Positions 32,551-44,326 are shown, numbered from the stretch's first letter. The stretch is 64,000 nt of DNA from Miscanthus floridulus (GCF_019320115.1 NC_089589.1:19407641-19471640); one strand, 5' to 3'. Notes: generated by a model not told the origin, from the sequence alone. Program-made: numbers and translations.

Positions 32551-33850
32551 AGCTATAACTGGAGTTACACAAATCCAAATGACTTGCAAGAAGACATTAT
32601 GGAAAGCTTATGAAATTTTAGACAATTCATATTTAATCATCTTAGCATGATTCTTAAGTTAACTAAGTCAAATATACCCATTTACAGAAACTGGTCTAAA
32701 CAAGACAGAGAGTGATCAATTCTGTAACCCAACTTTAAACAGGCATAACTCACAAACTACTTGGCCAAATACCACCAAATTTTAACAGAATCTAGATACA
32801 TGAATTATATACAACTTTGTTATTATCAACAAAAACTCATTCAAATCCTAACTAGATCAAACACTAGCATCTTTCAAATCTGCTCAGAATAAAAATCAAA
32901 ACTTGACAGAAGACTTAAAAGTCATGTAACTCCTAAACTAACAGGCCTATGGTCTTACAATTTGAACACAAGCAAGATTATGAAATTTGATACAACTTTT
33001 GTATTCACTACAACCATAGCAAACATCATTTACACCACGAAAATAATTGCACAAGCAAAACTGCAAATCCAGTCCAACAGCAGTGGTATAGAAAACTGAT
33101 AGCACCTTCAGAGAAGCATAACTGGAGTTCTAGACCTCCAACAAACATGAACCATAACTTTTTAAAAAGCTTAGGAAGTTACCTACAACTTTATTATTCT
33201 CATATTAAGATGATTCTACAGTTAGAAGGGTCAATTAATCCAATAATTGCATCTCTGTCCAAAACATAGACAGAAACTGACATGCCACTTTAAACAGCTA
33301 TAAATGGAGTTATACATGTCCAATAAATGTGGTTCTAGACTCTTTAGAAAGCTTAGCAAATTCTAAACAACTTTGTTGTAAACACCTAAATCTAATTCTA
33401 CTAGTAAGAAGGCTCCACAGTAAGAACAAGGAAACCCTGTCTGGGTTTGGGCAGAAACAGCCACAGAGATTTAAGCAAGTATAACTCAAGATTTACTTAG
33501 CCAAAAATCATGATATTTAACTTTTTGGAAATATTAAGAAAAGTACTAAAACTCATGTATTGTCATCAAATCATGATTCATAACTTAACTGAGCCAATTA
33601 ATTCAAACATGCAGAACTGTTCAGAATAGGAGCAAATCAAAATAGGGCATTTGTTATTTTTATAACTCTTAAACTATAAATCCTAAACTCATGAAATTTT
33701 TACCAGACAACAAAAATCACCTTAGTAGCACTCCACAAAAATTTCACATTTATTTGAGCACATCAACTGCAGTTATAAAAAAAACAAGTAAGACTAGCAT
33801 TCAAACCCTAACTGCACAAATCCATTTTTACAGCTACAACTTTAAACTAA
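32551..33850. repeat. Degenerate ~183-bp tandem repeat, about eight units, in element E
   Basis: A TATAACT(GGAGTT/CAAG/CTTAAAC) phrase recurs at 32551, 32741, 32921, 33113, 33296, 33476, 33659 and 33824, spaced 190, 180, 192, 183, 180, 183 and 165. Each is followed by AAAGCTTA/AAATTTTA text and then ACAACTTTGTTATT-like text. Units are strongly diverged. Confidence 0.7.
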
Positions 33851-34109
33851 AACCTGACATATTATAGATCTAGTGCATAGAGAATTTCACAAGGATTCCA
33901 AAAAGTCCACATTTGTTATTTTACGATGTTTCTACTAATTATTACGATTTTCCAAAGTTCAGCACAGAAATCTGCAAAAGAAAAGATTAATCCGAAAAAA
34001 GGAAAATACTTTTGCATTAGGAACCCTGGAAATCTTAGAAACCAACAAAGCCCATATATGTAAATATATGTGTCTGGCATTTATGCAAAGTGAACACATG
34101 AAAGAGCTT

Positions 34110-34720
34110 CTATTTCTGATTTACTCCTTCTTCTTCCTCTGAAACGCTGGACGCGGGAACAAAAAAATGACGGCTGTGGCCGGTGAGGTCGCCGGGGAGG
34201 TGGCCGGGCTGTCCGGTGGGGAGGAGCAGGCCAAGGTCGAGGTGCTCCGGTCGACGAGGCATGCCGGCAGCTGGCCTGACGACGCCGTGGTCAGGCCGCG
34301 GCTGGCCGGCTCGGCAACTCCCAGCTACGGCCGACCGGCTCGGTGCAGAGGACGGCGAGGCGAGGCCGCGGTGGCTGGCTGCGATCCTGCTGTGGCCAGC
34401 AGCGGCGGGCAGAGCAGTTGGAGGAAGGAGGAGGAGAGGGGCAGGGGAACGGGGTGGCCATGGAGTGCAGCTCGGCGGCCATGGCAACGGCAAGTGCCGG
34501 TTGGGAGAGAGAGCAGGAGAAGGGAGGGAAAAGGAGAGGGAGAGAGTGAGTGGGAGCTCTTGAGAGGCAGCGTCGGTCTTCAACTAGAAGAGAAGGCGAG
34601 CTGGCGAGCGGCGCGTGTGCATGGAGGCCACCCGGCAGCAAGCAGACTGCACGGTCGGCCACCGAACTCCAAATTCAAAAATTCTGAAACAACAATACTA
34701 CCTCGAAAATACGCCTGAAA
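34110..34720 (-). other. GC-rich block of element E, coding status unclear
   Basis: About 600 bp, markedly GC-rich against an AT-rich surround. Open frames exist on both strands (minus: 34583-34110, proline/alanine/serine-rich; plus: 34167-34718) but look compositional. No domain recognised. It could be a promoter-like CpG-rich block or a captured 5' exon; nothing proves either. Confidence 0.3.
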
Positions 34721-35568
34721 TCTCAATCTTCGTGCCTCCGTAACTCTTAAACCACGACGAGTTAGCAAAAACTCTATTAATAAAAGTTGTAGATCTACGT
34801 GACATCTCCAACTTTTATTAAGGCGTCAAAGTCTGATTCGGCCTGGTTGGAGAGATACAAGGCTCCAAAGAAGGGTAAACGAAAACTGAAATCTCAGTTT
34901 CAGTCCATTAAGGACTTAGCCAAATTTTTGAGCTCCAAAACAGCCATGGATTCCAACTTGAGGGCTCGGTTTGACTTGCTTCAAAGCTGATCTAGCTCTT
35001 GACCATTAAACAAAGTTTGTTCTACTCTACTCAAACTTCAACTTTGATTTAAGGTGCAACTCCATGCAAGCACTATAAGTGATTGGTCAACACAGGTCAA
35101 AGTAGCATCGCGGTAAAAGCTTAAATCCAAGTTTTAGACCGATGAAGGTATTTTCTTGTCCTCCGCTCAACACGAACCCTTCATGACTTTTGTTGTAGAT
35201 TTCAATTTGAGTCATTTGGGAAAGGTAGCAAGGTTTGGTTGACGATCTATAATTCCATTCACTTAATAAAGCAATCCAAGAAAGATTATAACTTATCATT
35301 TCATGTAACTTTTTGATTCCAAACTTCACGAAACTTTTCCAATCATCCATGTGGGTGGAAATTGATGTGGGGCACATGAAAGAAGTAGATCCAACATTAC
35401 TCAAGCATACTTTTTGGAAAGGGCAACATGTAAGCAATGGTGCGTGGTCCAAGTTTAAGTGGTCGCTCATTTTGTAGATTTGATCTTGAAACTTTCATCA
35501 CCACTTAACATGTCATGGTTGAGCTTAAACCCGTTGCTTAACTAGTGACAAACACCTGGGGTGTTACA

Positions 35569-36264
35569 AATTATATAAAGAAATAGCTGGGGTCGGTAGT
35601 GTTACCTTGATGACTCGAGTGACGGGGTTCGAAGAGCTCCAATCAGAAACGTCTGACCGGGACCCGTGCTCATCGTTCATGATGGAATCGGCATGACCTA
35701 CATGGGGTGTCCCTTTGCTCCTTACCTATCACTCGGTGTTTTCCTGAGCTGTTTGATCGACTTAGGAAGTCCAACGGTTTCTCCTGGTGGAGATCTCGTT
35801 TGTTCGGGTTTTTCCAAGTCACGCCTGGGGAAGCGGAGGGCCGCCTGCATGTGGTGGTGCTTTGGTTCTTGTGCCCGGCATGCAGTAGTGGTTTGCGTGC
35901 GGTAGTGGTGGGCCATGCCTAGGCCATGTCCCATCTGATTAGGCACCATTCCATCGGGCAGGGTGTGTCTCATCGGTCAGGGTGTGTCCCATCTGCATTA
36001 AATGGGAAAGAGAGAGGGTTTTTTGCTCCGCTGTTTTGTCTCCCCTGATCGGCGCGCCTTCCCCAACTACTGCACCCTTTTCCTTAAGTAGGAGAAGGGA
36101 GAAGGTTTTCGTCCTGTTCCATCGCCTATTCCTCATCTGCCATCTCCTTTCCTTTTCCATCTTGCCGAGAGCATTCTTGAGAGCCGTGGCGGTTTCTAGG
36201 AAAGAAAAGGGAGAGAGCGAGGGAGAGGAAAAACTCACAAATCCTTTCATGATCCTGGAGCAAA
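35569..36264. other. Element C region between E and the antisense gene
   Basis: No gene seen. 35590-35720 carries another copy of the 'GTTCATGATGGAATCGGCATG' motif family of the A and C 3' regions. 36050-36264 aligns with the B sequence upstream of the antisense start (13829-14042 reversed), so it is the promoter/leader of the antisense gene. Confidence 0.5.
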
Positions 36265-39200
36265 ATGTCAGACTGGAGGTCGTCCACTGTGAGGGAGTCG
36301 GTGTTGAAGTCCTTTGCAGTGAAGGGGTTCCTGCCGTCCAAGGAGGTGGCGCACTAGAGGGCTCCTGGGAGGGAGGAGTTCCCGCAACCTTAGCCTGGTG
36401 AGGTGGTTTCCTTTCTCGCCTTCCATGAGCAAGGGTTAGGATACCCTGCGCACTGGTTCCTACGTGGGCTCCTCAACGGGTGGGGTCTGGAGCTGTAGCA
36501 CCTCAACCCGATGGGGGTGCTGCACATTGCTAGATTCATCACCGTCTGTGAGGCCTTCCTCGGGATGGAGCCACATGTGGACTTCTTCCGGTGGCTGTTC
36601 ACTGGGCGAGCTTTGCTGGTAGGGAATCCCCCCGAGGTTACGCCAGTAGGAGGCTTCGCCCTACAAAGGAAACCGAGCGGGGGAGGCTCGTACCCTGCGT
36701 ACATCCCCTATGACTCCAACCGGGGGTGGCATGGGGAGTGGTTCTATATTAGGAACCCGGTGGAGGCGCCGTTCCCGGTGTTCACTGGTAGGAGGCTAGA
36801 GAAGTAGGATAGCTGGTCGTGAGGCTGTGCCCATCGGGAGAAGCACAAGGTGGAGGTCATCGAGGAGGAGCTCTAGAAGCTCATGAAGCGCGGCCTTGAT
36901 GGGGTGTGGGTGTTCCACACCCTCTACCACCGTTGTGTTACTCCGTTGGCGGAGAGATCGCGGCCGATGTGGAGGTACAGTGGCCTGTCGGATCCTGATC
37001 ATGCGTCACCGAAGGAACTAGCGGACGACAAGGTTTGGAGTTGCCTTGACCGGGTTCTACAGATGAAGCCCAAAGAGAAGGTCAAGGGAAAACCCATACC
37101 TCTCAATGCCTCGATCGTGTCCACACTGGTATGCTCCCCTCTCCTTAGTTCGTGTTTTTCCTCCGCATTCCTGTTTCTTGATTTCTAGTCGACCATTTCA
37201 TAGGGGCTTGGAGTTTACAAGTCCTGGCCGCACCTTCCCAAGGGGCCAGAGGGTGTGGCTTGGTAGGCCACCCAGAAGGAGGTGATGGATGCCAGGAAGA
37301 AGAAGAGAACCGAAGAGGTTCAATGGAGGCATAAGAAGGAGTAGGAGATCACCCGACGCGTGAAGGCCGAGGAAGATAGGGGTGAAGTCGAGTGGGAGCT
37401 CTAGTTGGAGGATTCCACAGAGGTGGATGACATGCTTTTCTCTGAGGAGGAGGAAAGCCGGGAGGTTGTTGTGACCTCGGCGGCACATCGCGACTCTACG
37501 ACGACGCCTGCTGGCAATGAGCAGGAGGCGGAGAAGCGCGCCATGGTTCCCATGCCGAGGGAGAATGTGGCGAGCGCGGACGTCGCCGACAAACGGGAGG
37601 CAAAGCGAATGCAGTCACCGTGCCTCTTGGTGGCGTCGCCGGTCCCGTCCCTGCCTACTACGGGCGTGGCCGAACAAGCTGGGCGGTCAGAGGAGCAGGC
37701 TTGCACCTGTGTGTCGCCAAGGCCTGTGCCGATGCATGACTCGTAGTCGGAGGATGCCCCACCTGCTGCTCCGGTTGGGGCATCCCGAGCCGAAGGTTGC
37801 GGCGACCCATAGGCTGGGCAGGAGCTGGTTGGGATGACTCCACCCCGGCTGCGGTGAGGGGGCACGAGTCATAGCCTGGGAGCGGTCCTCGCCCTACGGG
37901 CCCATTGATGTTGGGTCTTGGCTTCAGAGTCGTGCCGCTTACCTCCCGGTATGTTTTTCTTTATTTCTTTTCGATCTTGCTGTCGAGTCTTTTTGGAGCG
38001 TAACTGACCTGCACTTTCTGTCAGCGGCCGGCCGTTGATGGGGTTGAATATCAACCCAACTCCCATGCAGGAGGTCTGGAGGCCCACCCTGCTATGTGTC
38101 GTGGTGAGTGGTGGGGAGAGCAGGATGGTGGTGGCGAGCCCTTCCCTTCCGAGGGTGGAGTCCCCCGGGTCGGTTGCCAGTACGGTTGTAGCGGCGGCAA
38201 CGGTGCTGACGGCGATCCCGGTGGAGACGGCGGAGGTCATGTCAAAGGTAACCCTCGCGGCCCCTCCTCCGCCAGCTATGGCGGAGGTGGCGTCGGAGGT
38301 AGCCCTCGCGGCCCCTGCTTCGTCGGCTGCGGTGGAAGAGGAGAAGGAGACCGAGCTCCCTGCCTTACGGGGCGGAGGGCTGCACGGCTCACCCTCATGG
38401 TTGGAGCTAAAGGCGTCGAGAGGAGACACGGCCGAGACGGAGTCAGAATGTCTGTTGGAGGCCCGCGCAGATGAGGTGGTGGAGATCCCATCTGACGACG
38501 AGGCGGGTAATGCGGTGGAGATGTCGGTGCCATCGCGGGAGCTGGCGGTGATTCAGTCGGAGGCTAGGCCCTCCGGCGGGCTACCGGAGGGTGACCTGGA
38601 GTGGCCCTACCCCGAGGATCCGTCAGAGGTGCGGTTCGTCCTTCAGGATTCCTAGGAGTGTCAACTCTAGGACATCCTTGCGGGTACAGGACTTGCCATG
38701 GAGTCCGAGCTCGCCAACTTGTCGGTGAAGCTTGAGGACGCCTTGGAGCGGGTCAAGTCTGCCAGGCAGTTAGTCAAGGTCGACCTACAGCTCGCCGTGG
38801 AGGTGAGTTTCCCAAATTTGTCCTTGACCTCTAAGTCTCTTGTTGGTTGCCTTAGCACGCTTGCTTTTTGTCCTCGTAGGGTCTAAAGGAGACGTCGTCC
38901 CACAAGTCCCGTTTCCTCTAGATGGAGCATGCCCGGACGGCCAAGCTTGAGCGTCAACTAGAGTCCGCCCATCGTGAGTCCCAGGACCAGGCGGCCAAGG
39001 TGATCATGGTGCAGGCAGAGGAGCAGCGTGCGGCGGAGCGGGCGACTGCCACCGAGCGAGGGCTTGAGGCGGTGAAGGCCCGCTAGGTGGAGACCGAGGC
39101 GGGGCTGCGGGAATCCCTGGCGAACACCGAGGTAGCACTCCAAGAATCCCTATAGACCCTTGAGTCAGAGCGAAACGCCCTGCAGTCAGAGCGGAACGCC

Positions 39201-40104
39201 CTTGAGTTGGCGCGAAAGGCCCTGGAGTTGGAGCGAAAGGCTCGATCGGAGGCAGACCAAGAAGTGCTCGTGCTATAGGGCTGGGTGATGGGAACGGAGG
39301 AGGCGAGCGCCCGGCTGCGTGACCAGGTGGCCCGGCAGGTGAAGGAATTCTCCACCCTTGAGAACTTCTGCATTGGTACGTACCTTTTCTGTTTTTCATC
39401 ATGTTGGTTTCTTCCTTCAACCTATTCCTGAGCTTGTTGCCCTTCTTCCAGAGCTAGGCGGGAAGGTGAAGTCATTGGAGCGAGACCTAGAGGCGGTCAA
39501 GGTGACTTTTAGCCGAAATGCAGAGGAGCTGGCCAAGTCCCATGAAGAGCGGCATGCTCTCGAGGGGGAACTTGACCAGATCCGCAACGTTGCCTAGCTC
39601 ATCGTCTTGGAGGTCTTCGGGTCGGTGCCAAGTACTAGTGCCCCCACCATCCAGCTGGTAGAGGTTCCGGATGAGGTCCTTGGCCTTATCACAAGCGGGC
39701 TGTTCTACGGAGCATTGGGGGTGTTGATCTCGGTGGCGACGTACCACCCCAACCTAGACTTTGCCACTATCTGCAACGGGTATGTCGATGGCTTGAGCAA
39801 GGAGGACATCCAAACGCTCGGGGAGAGCGTGCTACCGTACACAAGGTTTGTGGCAGAGCAAGTCTCTCCATAGTGGGTGATGGATGCCCACCGTGAGGAC
39901 AATGCTAGAAGCGTGCGTCGGGAGGACATCGCCCAGCCTGTGGATGGCACGGAGCCTAGGTCGGAAGTGGGTGTCGTCCCGCCTTCAGCCGAGCCAAATG
40001 TGGTCCCGCCGTCAGCCGAGCCGAACGTGGCCCCACAGGGGAGTGAGCAGCCCGCGCCTTCGCCGGTTGCACCGATAGCAGATGCCGCCGAGCCGCCCCA
40101 ATAG
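36265..40104 (+). pseudogene. Antisense spliced gene of element C (Transposase_28-type protein), decayed
   Basis: Second copy of the gene at 10096-13828; function unknown. Exons are 36265-37128, 37204-37948, 38025-38802, 38880-39375 and 39452-40104; introns are 75, 76, 77 and 76 bp, all GT...AG with pyrimidine-rich acceptors. Joins are in phase (0, 2, 0, 1), apart from one missing base within exon 2. Exon 1, 288 codons: Transposase_28-like domain (GFLPSKEVAH; GVLHIARFITVCEAFLGMEP; DSNRGWHGEWFYIRNP). Exon 2: basic then acidic, with DDMLFSEEEESREV. Exons 3-4: coiled coil (ESELANLSVKLEDALERVKS; ERNALQSERNALELARKALE). Exon 5: YHPNLDFATICNGYVDGLSK and repeats of PSAEPNV. Several TAG stops make it inactive. 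The gene runs opposite to its carrier. Confidence 0.78.
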
Positions 40105-40616
40105 TTTGTAAAGTATAAGTAGTTCAGTAGATGAAAAAAGTTTAAATTCATGGGGGAGCCCCCGTGTAAACGTTCTTGTGTACTTGATGACTACAATCGG
40201 TTTCGTTTTTTGTGATGGGGTCACTCCGTTCGGGGAAGCTTGCCCCTTTCGTTCCTTAGTTTTACCTTAGCATAATTTTGTTTTATATTCTTTCTTTTTT
40301 GTACCTACCCATTCGTCCCGTAGGCTGCAACCTTGGGAGCCTAGGGCGTGGCCCGCGAGGCTCAGCTGCTTGTAACCGTAGGTAGAGGCGTGGTGCGATC
40401 GGTCAGAATATTTTAGAGCAAAGTTACGTAAGGTAATTCAAAGGAACGAACTACCCTTTTGTTCGGGTAGGAAAGTAGTTTTTCCATACATCATTAAACA
40501 AAAAAGAGAGGTAGCAGTGCACCCTCATGGAGCCCCCGGGTGACCCAGGCCGAAAGTGTTTCGGGTTGGGGCGCTCCTATAGGAGCAAACGTTAAGTAAA
40601 TAATGGTAAGACTGAA
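40105..40616. other. Element C spacer between antisense gene end and pol end
   Basis: No gene. Homologous to 9591-10095 of B in reverse complement, including GGGGGAGCCCCCGTG near 40150. Likely overlapping 3' untranslated regions of convergent units. Confidence 0.5.
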
Positions 40617-40710
40617 TTTTAGGGGAAGAAAAAATGACATAGCTGTTCCAAGCGTTGGTGAGAATGTCGTCGTTGTCGTCCTTCAGTCGGTAGGCATCCG
40701 GTCGGATCAC
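40617..40710 (-). pseudogene. pol: Element C integrase tail fragment
   Basis: Minus-strand text PDAYRLKDDNDDILTNAWNS then a frameshift into EQLCHFFFP. Same fragment as in B at 9501-9585 and joined to gag remnants in the same way. Confidence 0.75.
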
Positions 40711-42345
40711 CTCGTCCTTCAGTCATCCGAATCCTTGCTCGGCACGCCCCCTTTGCCTTTTTCTTCCTTCTGACCGCCAGCCTGTCGCAGAAGGGCTTGA
40801 GGAGCTCGCAGTCCTTGTAGAGGTGTTTGATGGGGTAGGTGTGGTTGGTGCACAGGCTCTCCATGAGCCCATTGAAGTGGCTCGAAAGGTCCTGCTGGGG
40901 CTGCTTGCCCATGTGATCAACCATGACGACCAACGCGGATCTGGCCGGTTGGCTGTGATCTTTTCTATTCTTTTTCCCCCTCTGCATGGAGGGGCCCTCA
41001 TCCTGATCCTAGCGCTTGGCCTTGCCTTTGCCTCAGCCTCCATTGGAGCGCTGTGGGAGCGGCGCTCTCTAGATGCATTGGACAAAGGCCCGTGGTCCTG
41101 TGCCATCCGGGCTAGGACTCCGGGTGCTGTTGTGAGCATCTCGGTTCGGTCCGATCCGCTCATGTATGGGCGGTCAGTGCGGAGCAGTCGTCAAGTCAAG
41201 ACGAGGCGCAGATGCGGCCTCCTGTGCCGTGCTCGACGGCGGTAACATTGAGCGAGCGGAGCGATTTGCCTAGTGCGTCCCCACTCCCCTGGTGGGGAGA
41301 GAGGCCGCGAGTCAGTGTCGTGATGTTGAGCTCTCTGCCTGTTGGACGGCGGCGGTCTCCACCAGTGCCCGGAGGTTTTGGTGGATCGCTTGTTCCTAGG
41401 GTCGCTCGGCTCGGGAAGGCTGCGCAGGAGTATTGTTGCAGTGGCGATGTTCTGATTGGCCCAAGCGAACTGTGGGGGATCGTTCCCCCTGTCCATGGTA
41501 TTGCGCTGGGCCCAACTGGCATGACCCCATTCGCCACTTGCCGGGTTATGCACGCGGGGCGCAGCGTGGTGCGCCGAGCGCGTAGGCGCAGTCGGCGACT
41601 GGTTCTGCTGCTGTTGTCGTAGCTCCTCGCCGTGCTCCTGTGTGAGCACGGGGGTCTCCACACGAGGGTCCAGAGGGGTGTGAGTCTGTAAGGACTCTGT
41701 TACCACCAGTGGCTGTCCTGAAGCGCACTCCTAGGACGGACGGTGGCTAGGTGCCACGTCGCCGATGCTGGAGCCGTCACTCTCAACATCTTCATCCATG
41801 AGGTCGTAGAAATAGGTCAGAGCGTAGCTCACCATTCCCACGAATTCAGATGTGAAAGGAGGCGGCGTTAGCACTTTTCGGAGCCCCTGGGCATACGTAG
41901 GGGAACTGGTCGTGCGGTGGTCATGGTATGGACAACGTGGTCCCTCCGGATAATTGACAGAAGACAGTAAATAGTGAGTAAATAACAGAACGTATATTAC
42001 TCACAGTGGGGTTTGAGAAGAGAGTTTGCTTGGAATGAAGCGTAGATGCCGCGTCGTTGAAGTCGTCGTTTGTCTCGGGGCCGATGGAGGGCGACCCTCC
42101 GATGGGTGCCAGAACAAGTGCCTCCTCGCGAAGGTGGAGTACACCGAGCCAGTCGGCGACGAAGTCCAGGCTTCCAAAGAGGAAGGCCTAGGATGGCTCG
42201 AAGACGGGTGGAACCCACATCCCAACAGGTGGGAGTGTGGGAAACTCCAGTGAGCCGAAGCGAGTTGTATCGCCTGAGCCCGCCATGGCGAAGGTGGCGG
42301 AAAAATGGGCCATCCAATGACAAAAAAGTGTTGAACGTACAACGT
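40711..42345 (-). pseudogene. gag: Element C gag remnant lacking the capsid core
   Basis: Starts just inside the primer site. The N-terminal text (MAGSGDTTRFGSLEFPTLPP) is cut by the same EPS*AFLFG TAG stop (42188-42190) as in B. Other recognisable parts are ESLQTHTPLDPRVETPVL, NIATATILLRSLPEPSD, and near the end HTYPIKHLYKDCELLKPF (about 40800-40850). The capsid core between the N-terminal linker and the C-terminal basic linker is absent, as in B. Several frameshifts. Non-functional. Confidence 0.72.
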
Positions 42346-42348
42346 CTT

Positions 42349-42366
42349 CCCCACGGACGGCGCCAA
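42349..42366 (-). other. Primer binding site, element C
   Basis: Minus strand TTGGCGCCGTCCGTGGGG, next to the 5' LTR, equal to the B primer site. Confidence 0.75.
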
Positions 42367-42367
42367 C

Positions 42368-43615
42368 TGTCGGTGCAGAAAGTGACCAACACGTAAATAT
42401 TTGTAGTTTTGCCGTATGTTGTGATCGGAGGTGGCCTAGCACTCAATGACACAGGGTTTATACTGGTTCAGGCAACGTGACTTTATTCCTGAGCTCAAGT
42501 GCTCAAAGTTCGCAGTGGGGTTACAAACAAGAAGGAGAAAGATGGGGGGAGCAAGAGACCCGGTCGGACTCTGGTCAAAGCACCGAGAGAGATAGGGGCT
42601 CCGCTATGAGCTAAGTGTGTGAGCGTGTGCTCATGGTTTGAACCTGGTGGTTCTGCTGTGGTGTCCTAGTGATCTGAATGAGTCTGAGAGAACTGGAATG
42701 GTGAACCTTGAATTGACCTATCTATTGGAGGAGAGTGCATCCCCTTTTATAGATGAAGGGGATGGCCTTACAAGAGAGAGAGAGGGAGAACGTCGGTTGC
42801 TAAGTCTTGCTTCCCACGCCGGTGGGTACAAGATAATGGTATGCGCCCACAACACTGTTGGATGTCAGATGCATGTGGGAGGTGGTGTTGCCTTCTTCGG
42901 GTATGGCAGACGTCAGCGCCTGCCACACTTTTGATGCCTGGAGGTACGTAAGGGGCTTTACCATGTTTGCCCAGTACGGTAAAAGCCGACGCCCACAACA
43001 CTATGGATGCCCAGAGGCACGTGAGGGGAGCCTTACTGTATGGGAGTTAATGGCGCCTACAACACTGTTGGAGTTCTGACAAGTCTGGAAGGTTGCAGGG
43101 CACCCTTCTATCATATCCTGTCGGTACCCAGGGTATGGTCCCGATATTGTAGTTTGACTTTGCGCCCTGCCTTACTTTCTCTGTCCGTTTCCTAGTCCTC
43201 ACCGGGCGGGCATCCTCGGTCGGCTGGTTCCAGTCGGAGAAGAGTAGTGAGCAGGGGTTCGCCCAGGCCTTCCGGTCAGAGGGGCTGTCTAGAGGCAGGA
43301 TGGAGACTGAAGCGAGTGCTTCCAGTCGGAGCCAAAAGTGGAGTTGGGCCAAGCCTTCCGGTCGGAGAGGCTATCCGGAGGTGGGCTAGAGGCTGAAGCG
43401 AGAGCTTCTGGTCGGAGAGGTGGGATGGGGCCGGAAGTGGGCACCGTTCCTCCTCAGCCAGGCCTTTCGATCGGTGATTGAATTCCCCTTCCGGCCTGTT
43501 ATTTAGGTACTTGGGCCGGCCCGTGAGTTTGCATGTTGTTTGCAACGTTGCCTGCTGGGCCGAGCCTTTGTTGGGAATCCGGTCTATGAGGGACCCTGGG
43601 TTTATGAACCCGACA
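42368..43615 (-). repeat. Element C 5' LTR
   Basis: 1,248 bp; minus-strand start TGTCGGGTTC at 43615, end CACCGACA at 42368. Minus-strand TATA box at 42743-42752. Compared with the 3' LTR it has a ~38-bp gap near 42478. Confidence 0.9.
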
Positions 43616-44319
43616 CATCTCATGAGAGGCTAGAGGAAGCCCATGAGAAGCTTGGCAAGGCTCACAAGAAGCTTGAAAAAGCTCATTCCTCTTTGCTTAA
43701 TGAGCAAAATGAAAAGAAGCATGTTGAGACATGTAATGTAGGCTTAACTTGTGACCTAATTGATGAATCATTATATAAGCCTATCATTGTTGCTCCCACT
43801 AACCCTTCTTGTAGCACTTCTACTTCCACCTCATCTAGTAGTGATAGTTTCACTTGTGATGCCTCACTAATGGTTGAGAATGAGAACCTCAAGAAGGAGG
43901 TCAATAAGCTCACTCACACCTTGGCTAAGGCCTATGGTGGTGAGGACCGCTTGCTTATGTGCTTGAGTAGCCAAAGAGCTTCTCTCTACAAAGAGGGATC
44001 GGGCTATACCCCCAAGAAAGGCAAGGCAGCCTTTGCTTCTCACAAGACTAGTTTTATGAAGAACAATGGTCAGTTTTGCACTAGTTGCAAGCAAGTTGGT
44101 CATAAAGAGCATGAGTGCAAGAACAAGAGCAAAAATGCTAATGTATCCTCAATTAAGATTAATTCTTTCTATGTGCTTACTAAGGGTACAAATGGTGTGA
44201 AGGCTAAGTTCATTGGTGCACCATGGATGGGCTCAAAGAAGAAAGCCATTTGGGTATCAAAGAGCTTAGTGACTAACCTTCAAGGACCCAAGCAAGTTTG
44301 GGTACCTAAAAAGAATTGA
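43616..44319 (+). pseudogene. gag: Copia gag, C-terminal part
   Basis: Continues the gag frame beyond element C, co-linear once one CATCT copy is discounted. It has heptad-like text (RLEEAHEKLGKAHKKLEKAH), a serine-rich linker, a second CCHC-like knuckle (CTSCKQVGHKEHEC, about 44077-44118) and a basic tail, and ends at TGA 44317-44319. Two knuckles far apart on either side of a predicted coiled coil make this gag unusually long. The frame here is clean over ~230 codons. Confidence 0.8.
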
Positions 44320-44326
44320 TCTTCTT

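Larger units (their letters stand above)
30609..35568 (-). mobile_element. Element E: ~5 kb coding-poor TG...CA unit (solo long LTR or LARD candidate)
   Basis: On the minus strand it begins TGTAACACCCCAGGTG (35568) and ends GGCGGTTCTGTCACA (30609). AATTA flanks both ends (30604-30608, 35569-35573). No gag or pol is seen, and no internal LTR pair was found, so the whole 4,960 bp may be one long solo LTR; large non-coding retrotransposons with LTRs of about 5 kb are known in grasses. It has a GC-rich block (34140-34720), then a long AT-rich block with ~183-bp repeats. Confidence 0.7.
27623..43615 (-). mobile_element. Gypsy element C (non-autonomous), inserted in copia gag; same family as B
   Basis: On the minus strand it begins TGTCGGGTTCATAAACCC (43615) and ends CTGCACCGACA (27623), with CATCT duplications at 27618-27622 and 43616-43620. 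LTRs are 42368-43615 and 27623-28908, with the primer site at 42349-42366. It has gag remnants, the integrase tail, a long antisense gene on the plus strand and a repeat-rich 3' region. Element E is inserted at 30609-35568. Without E it is ~11.0 kb. Confidence 0.92.

Noticed and set aside
34167..34718. Plus-strand ORF of 183 codons in element E
   Set aside because: Compositional in a GC-rich block with equally long frames on the other strand; no domain.
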